DNA of 33,580 nt from an uncultured Burkholderiales bacterium (GCA_903820745.1 CAIJIT010000291.1:1-33580), one strand, 5' to 3'. Counted from the first letter of the stretch, positions 8,153 through 22,140 are shown. Numbers and translations: made by a program. The notes: a model not told the origin generated them from the sequence alone.

Positions 8153-9097
8153 TCAGCTCGCGATCATCTGATCCAGCTTGACCGAGTCGGCAGCAAACTG
8201 GCGAATGCCTTCGGCCAGCTTTTCGGTGGCCATCGCATCCTGGTTGAGGGCAAAACGGAAACCCGCTTCGTCAAACGAGACCGCTGGAATGTCGGCCGCG
8301 CGGGCCGCAATCGGGTCGAGCGCGCAGGGCAAGCTTGCCTCGCTGGCCTGCAACTGGGCCAGCAACTCGGGGCTGATCGTCAGCAGATCACAACCCGCCA
8401 AGGCCTGGATCTGGCCGATATTGCGAAAGCTCGCTCCCATCACCTCGGTCGCGATGCCATGTTTCTTGTAATAGCGGTAGATCTGCGCAACCGACTTGAC
8501 GCCAGGATCATTGGCGCCCGAACTCGCGCTCTCGTCCCAGTGGCTGCCGGCCGTCTTCTTGTACCAGTCGTAAATGCGCCCGACAAAAGGCGAAATCAGC
8601 CGGATCCCCGATGCGCCGCAGACCACCGCCTGGCTGAACGAGAACAGCAAGGTCAGGTTGCAATGGATGCCTTCGCGCTCGAGCGCAGCGGCAGCCTGCA
8701 TACCTTCCCAGGTCGAAGCGATCTTGATCAGTACCCGTTCGCGCTGAATGCCGGCAGCCTCGTAGAGGCCAATGATGCGATGCGCGCGGGCCTGGGTCGC
8801 CGCAGCATCGAAGCTCAGACGCGCATCGACTTCGGTCGAGACCCGGCCGGGAACGACCTTGAGGATCTCCAGCCCGAAACGAACCAGCACATGGTCGACG
8901 ATTTCGTCCAATGCCAACTGCTTGTGCGCAGCCACGGTGTCGTGCAACAACGGCGCATAGTCGGGCGACTGCACCGCCTTCAGGATCAAGGACGGATTGG
9001 TCGTCGCGTCGCGCGGCGCGAACTGCGCCAATTGCCTGAAGTTGCCGGTATCGGCGACCACAGTCGTGACTTGTTTCAGTTGTTCGAGCTGATTCAT
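8153..9097 (-). CDS. tal: Transaldolase
   Basis: Transaldolase moves a three-carbon dihydroxyacetone unit between sugar phosphates in the non-oxidative pentose phosphate pathway. The 314-residue product is the TalB type. It has ADTGNF near the start, DATTNPSL near residue 30, the Schiff-base lysine in [15 protein letters not shown] near 130, and [11 protein letters not shown] followed by [14 protein letters not shown] near 150-180. The ATG at 9097 has an AGGGGA ribosome site about 8 bases upstream. It is the first gene of tal-pgi-HAD and diverges from zwf over a 220-base gap that must hold both promoters. Confidence 0.97.
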   Translation of the reverse strand: MNQLEQLKQVTTVVADTGNFRQLAQFAPRDATTNPSLILKAVQSPDYAPLLHDTVAAHKQLALDEIVDHVLVRFGLEILKVVPGRVSTEVDARLSFDAAATQARAHRIIGLYEAAGIQRERVLIKIASTWEGMQAAAALEREGIHCNLTLLFSFSQAVVCGASGIRLISPFVGRIYDWYKKTAGSHWDESASSGANDPGVKSVAQIYRYYKKHGIATEVMGASFRNIGQIQALAGCDLLTISPELLAQLQASEASLPCALDPIAARAADIPAVSFDEAGFRFALNQDAMATEKLAEGIRQFAADSVKLDQMIAS

Positions 9098-9263
9098 GCG
9101 GATTTCCCCTTGTCGATTCGAGCCCTATTAGAACCGCAATGGCCGGCAGTTCATGCGCGGACGAGTTACATCCTGCCAGCCAATCGCCCTTCCCATGTGC
9201 CGAGTCTTGTTTTTCGACCTTGTTGACCAGGATAAGAAACTCCGGCATGATCCTGGAAGAAAC

Positions 9264-9274
9264 TTTGTTACAAA
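9264..9274. promoter_or_regulatory. Candidate HexR-type operator upstream of zwf
   Basis: TTTGTTACAAA is a perfect 11-base inverted repeat about an odd centre, inside the weaker 16-base symmetry AAACTTTGTTACAAAA. It lies 43 bases upstream of the zwf start in the tal/zwf divergent gap. HexR proteins bind short AT-rich palindromes with TTGT/ACAA or TGTA/TACA arms near zwf; here the arms are closer than in the Pseudomonas consensus, so the match is only suggestive. An RpiR/HexR-type regulator is encoded directly after zwf. The rest of the gap shows no clear promoter hexamers. Confidence 0.3.
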
Positions 9275-9317
9275 ACGGCGGCTGTCGATGCGCCGCACAG
9301 CTACAGGACCCCGCAGC

Positions 9318-10763
9318 ATGTCTTTCGATCTCGTATTCTTTGGTGGCACCGGCGATCTGACTTGGCGCAAGCTGATGCCCGCGCTGCTCCAGGCCTTTCG
9401 TCATGGCAAGCTACCTGAAGGCGGACGGATCCTGGCGGTCGCGCGCGATGAAATGAGCGACAGCCGCTACCGCGAATGGTTGAAGGAACGCTTCCGCGAA
9501 GTCGAAGGCGCGAAGCGCCCCAACGACGAGGAGTTCGATCGCTTTGCAGCCCTGGTGCAATACCGTCGTATGGACCTGTCGCAACCCGAGCATTACCAGC
9601 GCCTGAAGGACTGGCTGGATGAGCGGCAAGCGAGCACGGTGGTGCTCTATCTCGCCACCAGCCCGCATCTGTTCACGCAGATCTGCGCGCAACTCGGCGC
9701 CGCCGGTATCAACGACAAGCGCGTGCGTGTCGTGCTTGAAAAACCGCTCGGCCATGATCTGGCCAGCGCGCAGCAGATCAACCAGGTGGTGCGCGCGGTA
9801 TTCACCGAGAGCCAGGCTTTCCGCATCGACCATTACCTCGGCAAGCCCGCCGTGCAGAACCTGATGGCGCTGCGTTTCGGCAACGCCTTGTTCGAACCGC
9901 TGTGGCGGCGCGAGAGCATCGCCAATATCCAGATCACGCTGGCCGAAGGCCTCGGCGTCGGCACACGCGGCGCCTTCTACGACGGCACCGGCGCAATGCG
10001 CGACATGATCCAGAACCACGCGCTGCAGTTGCTGACGATGATCGCGATGGAACCGCCACCGACCAACGACGCCGATGCGATCCGGGATGAAAAGCTCAAG
10101 GTGCTGCGCTCGCTGAAAGCCTTTACCCCCGAGAGCGTCGCGCGCGATGTGGTGCGTGGCCAATACCGTGCCGGCCCGGTCGACGGCAAACCGGTCTGCG
10201 GCTATCTCGATGAAGCCAAGGTCCCGCCGGACAGCGCCTGTGAAACTTTTGTCGCCCTGCGCACCGAAGTGCAGAACTGGCGCTGGGCCGGCGTGCCCTT
10301 CTACCTGCGCACCGGCAAGCGCCTGTCCGGCCGCGATGCGCAGATCGTGATCAATTTCCGCCCGGTACCGCACCCGATCTTTCCAGGCACGAACCAGCCC
10401 AACCGGCTCGTCATCAAGCTGCAGCCGGAAGACGGGCTCGAGTTGCAACTGCTTGCGGCCAAGGGCGGTGCGCATGGCGAAATGCTTTCGCCGGTATCGC
10501 TCGACCTTGACTTCGACCAGGCATTCGCCGCCAACCGGGTCGGCGCTTACGAGCGTCTGCTGCTGGATGCCATCGCCGGGCGCTTGAATCTGTTCGTGCG
10601 CAGCGACGAACAGGAGCAGGCATGGCGCTGGGTCGAACCGGTGCTCGACGCCTGGCGCAACGACAGCACCGGCCCGCGGCCTTATTCGGCCGGCAGTTGG
10701 GGTCCGGCAGCGGCCAGCGCCTTGGTCGCACGCGATGGTTTTGCCTGGGCAGAAGAGCAATGA
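9318..10763 (+). CDS. zwf: Glucose-6-phosphate 1-dehydrogenase
   Basis: Zwf oxidises glucose-6-phosphate to 6-phosphogluconolactone with NADP, the entry step to the oxidative pentose phosphate and Entner-Doudoroff routes. The 481-residue product carries the nucleotide-binding loop FFGGTGDLTWRKLMPAL at its start, the EKPLGHDL segment near 140, the active-site motif FRIDHYLGK near 170 and the C-terminal domain with YLRTGKRL near 330. An in-frame ATG at 9153 would add 55 residues of non-family sequence; ATG 9318 gives the normal length and N-terminus, with CAGGA upstream. hexR follows after 22 bases. Confidence 0.96.
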   Translation: MSFDLVFFGGTGDLTWRKLMPALLQAFRHGKLPEGGRILAVARDEMSDSRYREWLKERFREVEGAKRPNDEEFDRFAALVQYRRMDLSQPEHYQRLKDWLDERQASTVVLYLATSPHLFTQICAQLGAAGINDKRVRVVLEKPLGHDLASAQQINQVVRAVFTESQAFRIDHYLGKPAVQNLMALRFGNALFEPLWRRESIANIQITLAEGLGVGTRGAFYDGTGAMRDMIQNHALQLLTMIAMEPPPTNDADAIRDEKLKVLRSLKAFTPESVARDVVRGQYRAGPVDGKPVCGYLDEAKVPPDSACETFVALRTEVQNWRWAGVPFYLRTGKRLSGRDAQIVINFRPVPHPIFPGTNQPNRLVIKLQPEDGLELQLLAAKGGAHGEMLSPVSLDLDFDQAFAANRVGAYERLLLDAIAGRLNLFVRSDEQEQAWRWVEPVLDAWRNDSTGPRPYSAGSWGPAAASALVARDGFAWAEEQ

Positions 10764-10785
10764 TCCTAGATTCGGTGGAGTCACC

Positions 10786-11652
10786 ATGAGCATTCTCGAA
10801 CGCGTCAAGGCATCGATCCCTGCATTGCCGCCTGCAGAGCAGCGAGTCGCCAGGCTGCTGCTGCTCGACGCGCGGGCCTTTGCCAGCTTGCCGGTCAGCG
10901 AGTTGGCCGAACGGTCCCATGTCAGCAAACCAACCGTTGTGCGCTTTTGTCGTAGCGTCGGCTACGACGGCTTGACAGATTTCAAGCGCAAATTGGCAGG
11001 CAGCGTCAACGAGGGCGTGCCCTTTGTGCACCGTGCGGTGGACGAAGACGACAAACCCGGCGACCTGATCGTCAAGGTCATCGACAACGCCGTCGCCGCC
11101 TTGCTGCATTACCGCAACGATGCTGCCGGGCTGGCTTTCGACCGCGCCATCGCGGCGTTGGCCGCAGCCGGTAGCAAGGGCCGGCGGATCGAGTTCTACG
11201 GGGTCGGAAACTCCGGCATCGTGGCACAGGACGCGCAGCACAAATTCTTTCGCCTCGGGGTCAACACCGCGGCATGCAGCGATGGCCATGTGCAGTTGAT
11301 GAGCGCGACGATGCTGCAAGCCGGCGATTGCGCGGTCATCATCAGCAACTCTGGGCGCAGCCGCGACCTGATGGACGCCGCCGAAATCGCGCGCAAGAAG
11401 GGCGCGACAACGATCTTCATCACCGCCAGTGGTTCACCGCTGGCCACGATGGGACAAAGCAGCGGGCAGATTTTGCTAGCAGTCGATCACCCGGAAGACT
11501 ACGACCGCTACAGCCCGATGGTGTCACGCCTGTTGCATCTGATCGTCATCGACATCCTCAGCACTGGCGTGGCCTTGCGCCTGGGCCCCAAGCTGCGCCC
11601 GATGCTGCAGGAAATCAAGCGCAACCTGCGCAGCAAACGCTATACGAGCTGA
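10786..11652 (+). CDS. hexR: HexR-like RpiR-family transcriptional regulator
   Basis: A 288-residue regulator with an N-terminal RpiR helix-turn-helix (about residues 25-65, VSELAERSHVSKPTVVRF) and a C-terminal SIS sugar-phosphate-binding domain (about 125-260; EFYGVGNSGIVAQDAQHKF, ISNSGRSRDLMDAAEIARKKGATTIFIT). HexR repressors control zwf and Entner-Doudoroff genes and release DNA on binding 2-keto-3-deoxy-6-phosphogluconate. ATG 10786 follows GGTGGAG at 10774-10780. Location right after zwf supports the HexR assignment; the exact ligand is inferred. Its end overlaps the convergent mlaB by 13 bases. Confidence 0.87.
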   Translation: MSILERVKASIPALPPAEQRVARLLLLDARAFASLPVSELAERSHVSKPTVVRFCRSVGYDGLTDFKRKLAGSVNEGVPFVHRAVDEDDKPGDLIVKVIDNAVAALLHYRNDAAGLAFDRAIAALAAAGSKGRRIEFYGVGNSGIVAQDAQHKFFRLGVNTAACSDGHVQLMSATMLQAGDCAVIISNSGRSRDLMDAAEIARKKGATTIFITASGSPLATMGQSSGQILLAVDHPEDYDRYSPMVSRLLHLIVIDILSTGVALRLGPKLRPMLQEIKRNLRSKRYTS

Positions 11653-11960
11653 TTGCCAGTTTTGCCGATCCATTCGGGCCAGAGCAGTTCCGCCACACCG
11701 TAGACCCGCGCCAATTCAAGCAACTTGTCGGGCACCTGGTGCAACTTCAGCTGCACACCTTCAGCGGCGCAAAGCCTCGCAGCACTGATCAGCAGGCTCA
11801 GCACGGTCGAATCAAACTGTTGCAGGTCGGCAGCCGTCAGATGCAATTGCGAGCCGGCAGCGCAGGCAACTTGCGCTGCCTCGGCCCGCAAGCTGGCCTC
11901 CAGCCTGACCCAGAGAGCCGGCGCCTCGTCGATGCGTACTGAGGGCGGCAACTTGAGCAT
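11640..11960 (-). CDS. mlaB: MlaB, STAS-domain subunit of the Mla transporter
   Basis: MlaB is the small cytoplasmic STAS subunit that stabilises and activates the MlaFE complex. The 106-residue product has one STAS fold with the typical mid-domain segment LQQFDSTVLSLLISAARLC, whose serine sits at the usual conserved position. ATG 11960 is taken as the start; a GTG directly after the mlaC stop (11966) is also possible. It is the last gene of mlaFED-mlaA-mlaCB. Sequence conservation in this family is low, so operon position carries weight in the call. Confidence 0.85.
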   Translation of the reverse strand: MLKLPPSVRIDEAPALWVRLEASLRAEAAQVACAAGSQLHLTAADLQQFDSTVLSLLISAARLCAAEGVQLKLHQVPDKLLELARVYGVAELLWPEWIGKTGNQLV

Positions 11961-11966
11961 GATCAC

Positions 11967-12608
11967 TCAGGCTTTGGCAGCGCTCTGGGCCGCCTTCTGG
12001 TTGCGATCTACCAACGTCTTGATCAAGCCATCGATGCCGTTGGCGCCGATTTCCTGGGCGAAGCTGTTCCGGTATTGGTCGGCCAGCCAGATGCCCAGCA
12101 CATTGACGTCATAGATCTTCCAGATGTCGCCGATCTTTTCCAAGCGATAGTCAAGTTGAATCGGATCGCCTTTGCCGCGAATTTCGGTGCGCACCACCAC
12201 TTCGGTGTCTTGAGCAGCCGCTCGCAGCGGTTTCAGCGCAATCGTCTGATCCTTCACCTGGGTCAAGGCGCCCGCATAAGTGCGTACCAGCAAGGCCTTG
12301 AACTCCTCCTGCAAGCGCTTTTGCTGCTCCGGCGTTGCCTGACGCCAGAAGCGCCCGACCGCAGACGAAGTCATATGCTGAAAATTCACATGCGGCATCA
12401 CCTTGGTATCGACCAGCGCGATGATCCTCTGCAGATCACCGCCCTGGATCGACTTGTCGGACTTGACCGCCTCGATCGTCTCGATCGAGAGTTGCCGGAT
12501 CAGCAGGTCGGGTGCAGTCGCGTCAGCGGCCAAGCAAGGCAGCACAGCGCCCAGCGCCACCGCGGCTCCCAACAACAATTTCAAGCAGACTTGTTTCATC
12601 GCAACCAT
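11967..12608 (-). CDS. mlaC: MlaC, periplasmic phospholipid-binding protein
   Basis: MlaC shuttles phospholipid between the MlaA outer-membrane complex and MlaFEDB. The 213-residue product has a cleavable signal peptide (MKQVCLKLLLGAAVALGA, cut after about ALA-type residues near 28) and the Tol-Tol-Ttg2 family core: MPHVNFQHMTSSAVGRFWRQAT, FKALLVRTYAGAL, and IWKIYDVNVLGIWLADQYRNSF near the C-terminus. ATG 12608 has AAGGGA 6 bases upstream; the frame extends upstream but without a better site. It lies between mlaA and mlaB, with about 58 bases to mlaA. Confidence 0.93.
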   Translation of the reverse strand: MVAMKQVCLKLLLGAAVALGAVLPCLAADATAPDLLIRQLSIETIEAVKSDKSIQGGDLQRIIALVDTKVMPHVNFQHMTSSAVGRFWRQATPEQQKRLQEEFKALLVRTYAGALTQVKDQTIALKPLRAAAQDTEVVVRTEIRGKGDPIQLDYRLEKIGDIWKIYDVNVLGIWLADQYRNSFAQEIGANGIDGLIKTLVDRNQKAAQSAAKA

Positions 12609-12666
12609 TGATTCCCTTTTTTTCACGCAGCAATACTTCTCAACGCACCAGCCGGACAAACGGCTA

Positions 12667-13398
12667 TCACGGCGGCGCCTTGGCAGGCGTCAGTACTTCG
12701 TACTCTTCATCGTCATCGAAACTGCCGCGGCGCTGCAAATAGGCATCGCGGTAAAAAGTGTATTTATCCAGTGCAATGCCATCGAGCATCTCACCCGCGC
12801 GCAGAAAATTGGCGCGGGCATTGATCGTCTGCAGACTGATGATGGCAGTCTTGCTCGCCCCGCCATTGAAGACCAGGGCCGGCGATGCCAGACGGTCCCA
12901 GGGCATGGCCAGCGAGTCGCGCACCGAACTGGGTCCGAACAGCGGCCAGACCACATAGGCGCCGGTGCCGAAACCCCAGCGACCGAAGGTCTTGCCGAGG
13001 TCTTCGCTGTTCTTCTCCAGCCCGACCTCGGTCGAAATATCGAGCAAGCCGGCCAAGCCGAGGGTCGTATTGACCGCAAACCGCATCGTCTGCTGGACGC
13101 TGGCCTTGAAACGGCCTTGCAGCAAGAGGTTGAATGAGGACCAGATGTCGGCGATATTGCCGAAGAAATGGTCGGTTGCAAGCCGGACCGGCGCAGGCAC
13201 AATTTCGCTATAAGCGGTTGCCGCAGGCTTGAGCACATGCGCATCGAGCGACTCATTGAAGCTGAAGACCTTGCGGTTCCAGGTTTCCCAGGGGTCAAGC
13301 TTCTGCCCCGGCGCTCCAGGGCCGCGCAGGCTGGCGCAACCACCCAGCAGCAACAACAATAGCCAAAATGAAACTCGCCGAGCCAAGCTTGCTGTCAT
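12667..13398 (-). CDS. mlaA: MlaA (VacJ), outer-membrane lipid-asymmetry lipoprotein
   Basis: MlaA is an outer-membrane lipoprotein that removes misplaced phospholipids from the outer leaflet. The 243-residue product has a lipoprotein signal with lipobox LGGC (Cys21) and the VacJ core: DPWETWNRKVFSFNE, RLATDHFFGNIADIWSSFN, GLLDISTEVGL, GKTFGRWGFGTGAYVVWPLFGPSSVRD. Its start overlaps the mlaD stop by 4 bases. Having mlaA inside the operon, between mlaD and mlaC, is the usual betaproteobacterial layout and differs from E. coli, where mlaA is elsewhere. The C-terminal tail is acidic (DDDEEYE). Confidence 0.95.
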   Translation of the reverse strand: MTASLARRVSFWLLLLLLGGCASLRGPGAPGQKLDPWETWNRKVFSFNESLDAHVLKPAATAYSEIVPAPVRLATDHFFGNIADIWSSFNLLLQGRFKASVQQTMRFAVNTTLGLAGLLDISTEVGLEKNSEDLGKTFGRWGFGTGAYVVWPLFGPSSVRDSLAMPWDRLASPALVFNGGASKTAIISLQTINARANFLRAGEMLDGIALDKYTFYRDAYLQRRGSFDDDEEYEVLTPAKAPP

Positions 13399-13877
13399 GG
13401 TTTACTGCCCGCCGGTGCACCCGAATCAGCCGCCTTGTTGAAGAGGAATTGCCCGATCAGGTTTTCCAGAACGATCGCCGATTGGGTCTGCTTGATGTTG
13501 TCGCCTGAAGCGAGGTTCTTTTCATCTGCACCGGCTTCAAGGCCGATGTACTGCTCGCCAAGCAGGCCGGCGGTCAGGATCTTGGCCGAGCTGTCCTTGG
13601 GGAAAACGACGTTCTTGTTCAGATTTAGCACGACACGGGCCTGGAAGCTCTTGTCGTCAAAACTGATCGACTCGACGCGTCCGATGACCACGCCTGCGCT
13701 CTTGACCGCAGCGCGGCTTTTCAGTCCGCCGATATTGTCGAATTTGGCCGTCACCTGATAGCTTTCATCGAAATTCAGGCTCAGCAGATTGCCGGCCTTC
13801 AGCGCCAGGAACAGCAGCGCAGCGCCACCCACCAGCACAAAAAAACCAACCCATGCGTCATGCCTTGAGGATTGCAT
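13395..13877 (-). CDS. mlaD: MlaD, membrane-anchored MCE substrate-binding subunit
   Basis: MlaD forms the hexameric MCE ring that holds lipid on the periplasmic side of MlaFEB. The 160-residue product has one N-terminal membrane helix (about 9-30) and one MCE domain (about 38-118) with FDNIGGLKSRAAVKSAGVVIGRV and ILTAGLLGEQYIGLE. The C-terminal helix FLFNKA follows. ATG 13877 is preceded by AAGGGA. It starts 16 bases after mlaE and overlaps mlaA. Length and motifs are normal. Confidence 0.95.
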   Translation of the reverse strand: MQSSRHDAWVGFFVLVGGAALLFLALKAGNLLSLNFDESYQVTAKFDNIGGLKSRAAVKSAGVVIGRVESISFDDKSFQARVVLNLNKNVVFPKDSSAKILTAGLLGEQYIGLEAGADEKNLASGDNIKQTQSAIVLENLIGQFLFNKAADSGAPAGSKP

Positions 13878-13893
13878 TCAATTTCCCTTCAAA

Positions 13894-14685
13894 TCAGATC
13901 GAAAACATCATGGCGGTCAGCAAGAAATCGAATGCCAGGACGGCCAGTGAAGACATCACCACCGTGCGCGTCGTTGCCTGCGCCACACCATCAGGTGTCG
14001 GCTTGCAGGTATAGCCTTGCAGCAAGGCCACGAAGGTCACGATGACGCCGAAAACAAAACTCTTGATGACACCATTGCCGACGTCGGCCCAGACCTCGAC
14101 GCCACCCTGCATTTGCGACCAGAAGGCACCCGCGTCGATGCCGATCAGCACCACGCTGACGAGCCAGCCTCCAAGAATGCCGACCGCCGAAAATACTGCA
14201 GCCAGCAAAGGCATCGCGATCACACCCCCCAGAAAGCGCGGCGACAAGACGCGGGTCAAGGGATCAACCGCCATCATCTCCATCGCCGTCAACTGCTCGC
14301 CCGCCTTCATCAAGCCGATCTCGGCCGTCAGCGAAGTGCCGGCCCGCCCGGCGAACAGCAGCGCGGTGACCACCGGGCCCAATTCGCGCACCAGGCTCAA
14401 AGCGACCAGCAAACCGACCGCTTCGGCCGAACCATAACGCTGCAAAGTGTAGTAACCCTGCAGCGCCAGTACGAAGCCGACGAAAAGCCCCGACACGCTG
14501 ATGATGGACAGCGAACGGTTGCCAAGGAAAAACACCTGATCGCGGACCAGACCGAAACGCAGCAGGCTGCGCGGCGAACTCGCCAGCAGTTGCCAAAACA
14601 AACGGGCCGAAGCTCCCACTTCAGCCAGTTCAAGCCGCAAGGCCCGGCCTATGCCAGCGCTGAATTTGGTCAGCATCGCGATCAT
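13894..14685 (-). CDS. mlaE: MlaE, permease of the Mla lipid transporter
   Basis: MlaE is the inner-membrane permease of the Mla phospholipid ABC transporter. The 263-residue product shows five to six hydrophobic segments and the family signatures LVRELGPVVTALLFAGRAGTS near residue 98 and LTAEIGLMKAGEQLTAMEMM near 117, which form the interface to MlaF. Its ATG overlaps the mlaF stop by 4 bases; a second ATG three codons later is possible. Confidence 0.95.
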   Translation of the reverse strand: MIAMLTKFSAGIGRALRLELAEVGASARLFWQLLASSPRSLLRFGLVRDQVFFLGNRSLSIISVSGLFVGFVLALQGYYTLQRYGSAEAVGLLVALSLVRELGPVVTALLFAGRAGTSLTAEIGLMKAGEQLTAMEMMAVDPLTRVLSPRFLGGVIAMPLLAAVFSAVGILGGWLVSVVLIGIDAGAFWSQMQGGVEVWADVGNGVIKSFVFGVIVTFVALLQGYTCKPTPDGVAQATTRTVVMSSLAVLAFDFLLTAMMFSI

Positions 14686-15530
14686 CCGCGAAGCTCTCGC
14701 CGCAGACCCAGTCCGAAATCCTGGGCCACCGGTTGCGCGGCTTGGTGAAACTGGACCGGGCCTTCGGCATGGGCGCCGACAAACTGCCTGACCAGCGGAT
14801 CTTCGCTTCGCCGCAACTCGTCGGGTGTGCCTTGCGCAACGACACGGCCATTGGCAATCATCGCGACCTCGTCGGCGATGGCAAAGGTCTCATGCAGGTC
14901 ATGCGAAACGATGATGCTGGTCAGACCCAAGGCATCATTCAGGTCGCGGATCAAGCGCGCCGCCACACCCAGCGAGATCGGATCCAGGCCCGCGAAGGGC
15001 TCGTCATAAAGCACCAGATCGGGGTCGAGCACGATCGCCCGCGCCAGCGCCACGCGCCGGGCCATGCCCCCGGAAATCTCTGCCGGCATCAGATCGCGGG
15101 CCCCTCGCAACCCAACTGCATTCAACTTCATCAGCACCAGGTCACGGATCATGGGCTCGGACAACTTGCTGTGCTCGCGCAGCGGGAAGGCAACATTTTC
15201 GAACACCGACAAGTCGGTGAACAAGGCGCCGAACTGAAACAGCATGCCCATACGGCGCCGCACTGCATAGAGCTGTGCCAGATCGAGGTCGGCAATATCC
15301 TGCCCGTCGAACAAGACCTGGCCCTGAAAAGGGCGAATCTGCCTGCCCAGCAAGCGCAGAACGGTGGTCTTGCCGCCGCCCGAGGTGCCGATCAAGGCAA
15401 GCACCTTACCCCGCGGCACCCGCAGATTGACCCGTTCCAGAATCACCCGGTCGCCATAGCCGCAACTGACGTCACACAACTCAACCAGCGGAGGTGCAGC
15501 AGTTGTCGAATGCGGAGACTGTAGGGGCAT
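14682..15530 (-). CDS. mlaF: MlaF, ATPase of the Mla lipid transporter
   Basis: MlaF is the cytoplasmic ABC ATPase of the Mla transporter. The 282-residue product has Walker A GTSGGGKTT, the signature region MPAEISGGMARRVALARA, Walker B LVLYDEPFAGLDP and the switch His in IIVSHDLHETF. ATG 15530 is used; an in-frame GTG at 15560 would add 10 residues, and neither has a strong ribosome site. First gene of the six-gene mla operon. The prepilin relic lies 200 bases beyond its start on the other strand, so the mla promoter region includes or adjoins that decayed DNA. Confidence 0.94.
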   Translation of the reverse strand: MPLQSPHSTTAAPPLVELCDVSCGYGDRVILERVNLRVPRGKVLALIGTSGGGKTTVLRLLGRQIRPFQGQVLFDGQDIADLDLAQLYAVRRRMGMLFQFGALFTDLSVFENVAFPLREHSKLSEPMIRDLVLMKLNAVGLRGARDLMPAEISGGMARRVALARAIVLDPDLVLYDEPFAGLDPISLGVAARLIRDLNDALGLTSIIVSHDLHETFAIADEVAMIANGRVVAQGTPDELRRSEDPLVRQFVGAHAEGPVQFHQAAQPVAQDFGLGLRRELRG

Positions 15531-15729
15531 GAAGCTTGTGCAAGGCGAACATCGCGCCACGTTGGAAGTGCTCGATCATAGGGGAAAGTACGACTTGCCT
15601 TTGCTGGGCGTCTGGGCTTTACGCTGCATTTACGACAGTAAATGGCGCTTTTGCATCTGCGCAATGACAAGGCTGGCCGACCTACCCCCTGGCGCCATCG
15701 CCGACTCACACCCGGATGGAGCGCGTCTG

Positions 15730-15830
15730 ATGCTGCGCCGGCCTGATTCCCGTCTGCAACGCTGGCGTGGCGGCTTCAGCTGATCGAGCTGATGGTCACT
15801 GTCGCGATCAGCAGCATTCTGGCGGCCTTT
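15730..15830 (+). pseudogene. Type IV prepilin relic (frameshifted, truncated)
   Basis: From ATG 15730 the frame reads a basic leader, [15 protein letters not shown], followed by Phe-Ser and a TGA at 15781-15783. Shifting frame by one base at 15780 continues with [18 protein letters not shown]. Joined, this is a class III signal peptide: leader ending in Gly, Phe at +1, Glu at +5, then a hydrophobic helix with the ILAA motif seen in pilins and minor pilins. The bases CAGCTG look like CAGCCTG with one C lost. Similarity ends about 15830 and the gltD 3' end follows, so the whole globular domain is missing. It could be a major or minor pilin. The other bases between mlaF and gltD show no gene. 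Confidence 0.8.
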
Positions 15831-15868
15831 CCTCCCTGCACGGGCCGCGGCAAGCGATGCGGCGCGAC

Positions 15869-17335
15869 CTATCTGGGCAAGTCGCTCGCGCCCATCAAGA
15901 ACTCGTCGACCGAACGGGCGGCTTGGCGGCCTTCCTTGATCGCCCAGACCACCAGCGATTGCCCACGCCGCATGTCGCCAGCCGCAAAGACCTTGGCCAC
16001 ATTGGTCTGGTAGCCGCCAGTAACTTCTGTCGTTGCGCGGGCATTGCCGCGCGCATCCTTGGTGATGCCGAAGGCGTCGAGCACGCTGGCCACCGGCGCC
16101 ACAAAACCCATCGCCAGGAACACCAGGTCGGCCTTGAGAATCTGCTCGGAACCGGCAACCTCAACCATCTTGCCGCCCTGCCATTCGACCCGCACGGTCT
16201 TGACGCCGGTCAGCTTGCCTTTTTCGCCCAGGAATGCCTTGGTCGAAACCGCGAACTCACGCTCGCAGCCTTCCTCATGGCTGCTCGATGTGCGCAGCTT
16301 GATCGGCCAGTAAGGCCAGGTCAGCGGCCGGTCTTCCACCTCGGGCGGTTGCGCCATCACCTCGAACTGGGTGACGCTCGTGGCACCGTGACGATTGCTC
16401 GTACCGACACAGTCGCTGCCGGTATCGCCACCGCCGATGACGATCACATGTTTGCCATCAGCGCGGATCTGGCCCTTCAGTTTGTCACCGGCGTTGACCT
16501 TGTTCTGCTGCGGCAGGAATTCCATCGCGAAATGCACGCCCGCGAGTTCGCGGCCGGGCACCGGCAGGTCGCGCGAGGACTCGGAGCCGCCCGTCAGCAG
16601 CACCGCGTCAAACTGTTCCTGCAACTGCTCAGCGCTGATCGATTCCTTGGCCCAGTTGGTCACCTTGCTGCCCGCGGGCAAGCTGCCGACCAGCACGCCA
16701 GTGCGGAAGACCACGCCCTCAGCCTGCATCTGTTCGACGCGGCGATCGATATGGCTCTTTTCCATCTTGAAGTCAGGAATGCCGTAGCGCAGCAAGCCGC
16801 CGATGCGGTCGTTCTTCTCGAACAGGGTGACGCTGTGGCCGACGCGTGCCAGTTGCTGCGCGGCAGCCATGCCGGCCGGGCCTGAGCCAACGACGGCAAC
16901 CGTCTTGCCGGTCTTGACTTTGGCCAGCGTTGGCTTGACCCAGCCTTCGGCCCAGGCACGGTCGATGATCGCATGCTCAATCGACTTGATGCCGACCGCG
17001 CCATCATTGACGTTCAGGGTGCAGGCAGCTTCGCAAGGCGCAGGGCAGATGCGCCCGGTGAACTCGGGGAAATTGTTGGTGCTGTGCAGCACCGCCGACG
17101 CATTGGCCCAATCGTCATTGAAGACCAGGTCGTTGAAGTCCGGAATGATGTTGTTGACCGGGCAGCCGCTATTGCAGAACGGCGTTCCGCAATCCATGCA
17201 GCGCGCGCTCTGGACTTTGGCCTGTTCGGGCGTCAGACCGATGACGAATTCCTTGTAATTCTTGACCCGCGAAGCAGCGGGCTCATAGCCCTCTTCGAGT
17301 CGTTCGAATTCCATGAAGCCGGTGATTTTTCCCAT
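15869..17335 (-). CDS. gltD: Glutamate synthase (NADPH) small subunit
   Basis: GltD passes electrons from NADPH through FAD and iron-sulfur clusters to GltB for reductive conversion of 2-oxoglutarate plus glutamine-derived ammonia to glutamate. The 488-residue product has an N-terminal domain with two cysteine clusters ([14 protein letters not shown] near residue 46 and CPAPCEAAC near 97), an FAD-binding motif [16 protein letters not shown] near 150, an NADPH-binding [12 protein letters not shown] near 300 and the C-terminal FAD segment [25 protein letters not shown]. Complete and of normal length. It starts 11 bases after gltB. Confidence 0.97.
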   Translation of the reverse strand: MGKITGFMEFERLEEGYEPAASRVKNYKEFVIGLTPEQAKVQSARCMDCGTPFCNSGCPVNNIIPDFNDLVFNDDWANASAVLHSTNNFPEFTGRICPAPCEAACTLNVNDGAVGIKSIEHAIIDRAWAEGWVKPTLAKVKTGKTVAVVGSGPAGMAAAQQLARVGHSVTLFEKNDRIGGLLRYGIPDFKMEKSHIDRRVEQMQAEGVVFRTGVLVGSLPAGSKVTNWAKESISAEQLQEQFDAVLLTGGSESSRDLPVPGRELAGVHFAMEFLPQQNKVNAGDKLKGQIRADGKHVIVIGGGDTGSDCVGTSNRHGATSVTQFEVMAQPPEVEDRPLTWPYWPIKLRTSSSHEEGCEREFAVSTKAFLGEKGKLTGVKTVRVEWQGGKMVEVAGSEQILKADLVFLAMGFVAPVASVLDAFGITKDARGNARATTEVTGGYQTNVAKVFAAGDMRRGQSLVVWAIKEGRQAARSVDEFLMGASDLPR

Positions 17336-17346
17336 GATGTTCTCTC

Positions 17347-22116
<4,770 letters not shown>

Positions 22117-22140
22117 CAGTATCCAGAAACAGCTGACAGG

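Noticed and set aside
6900-8171. 423-residue plus-strand frame opposite pgi
   Set aside because: Arg/Gln-rich antisense shadow; Pgi on the minus strand is complete.
9153-9317. N-terminal extension of zwf from an upstream ATG
   Set aside because: The 55 extra residues are unlike the family and would cover the promoter region and the TTTGTTACAAA dyad.
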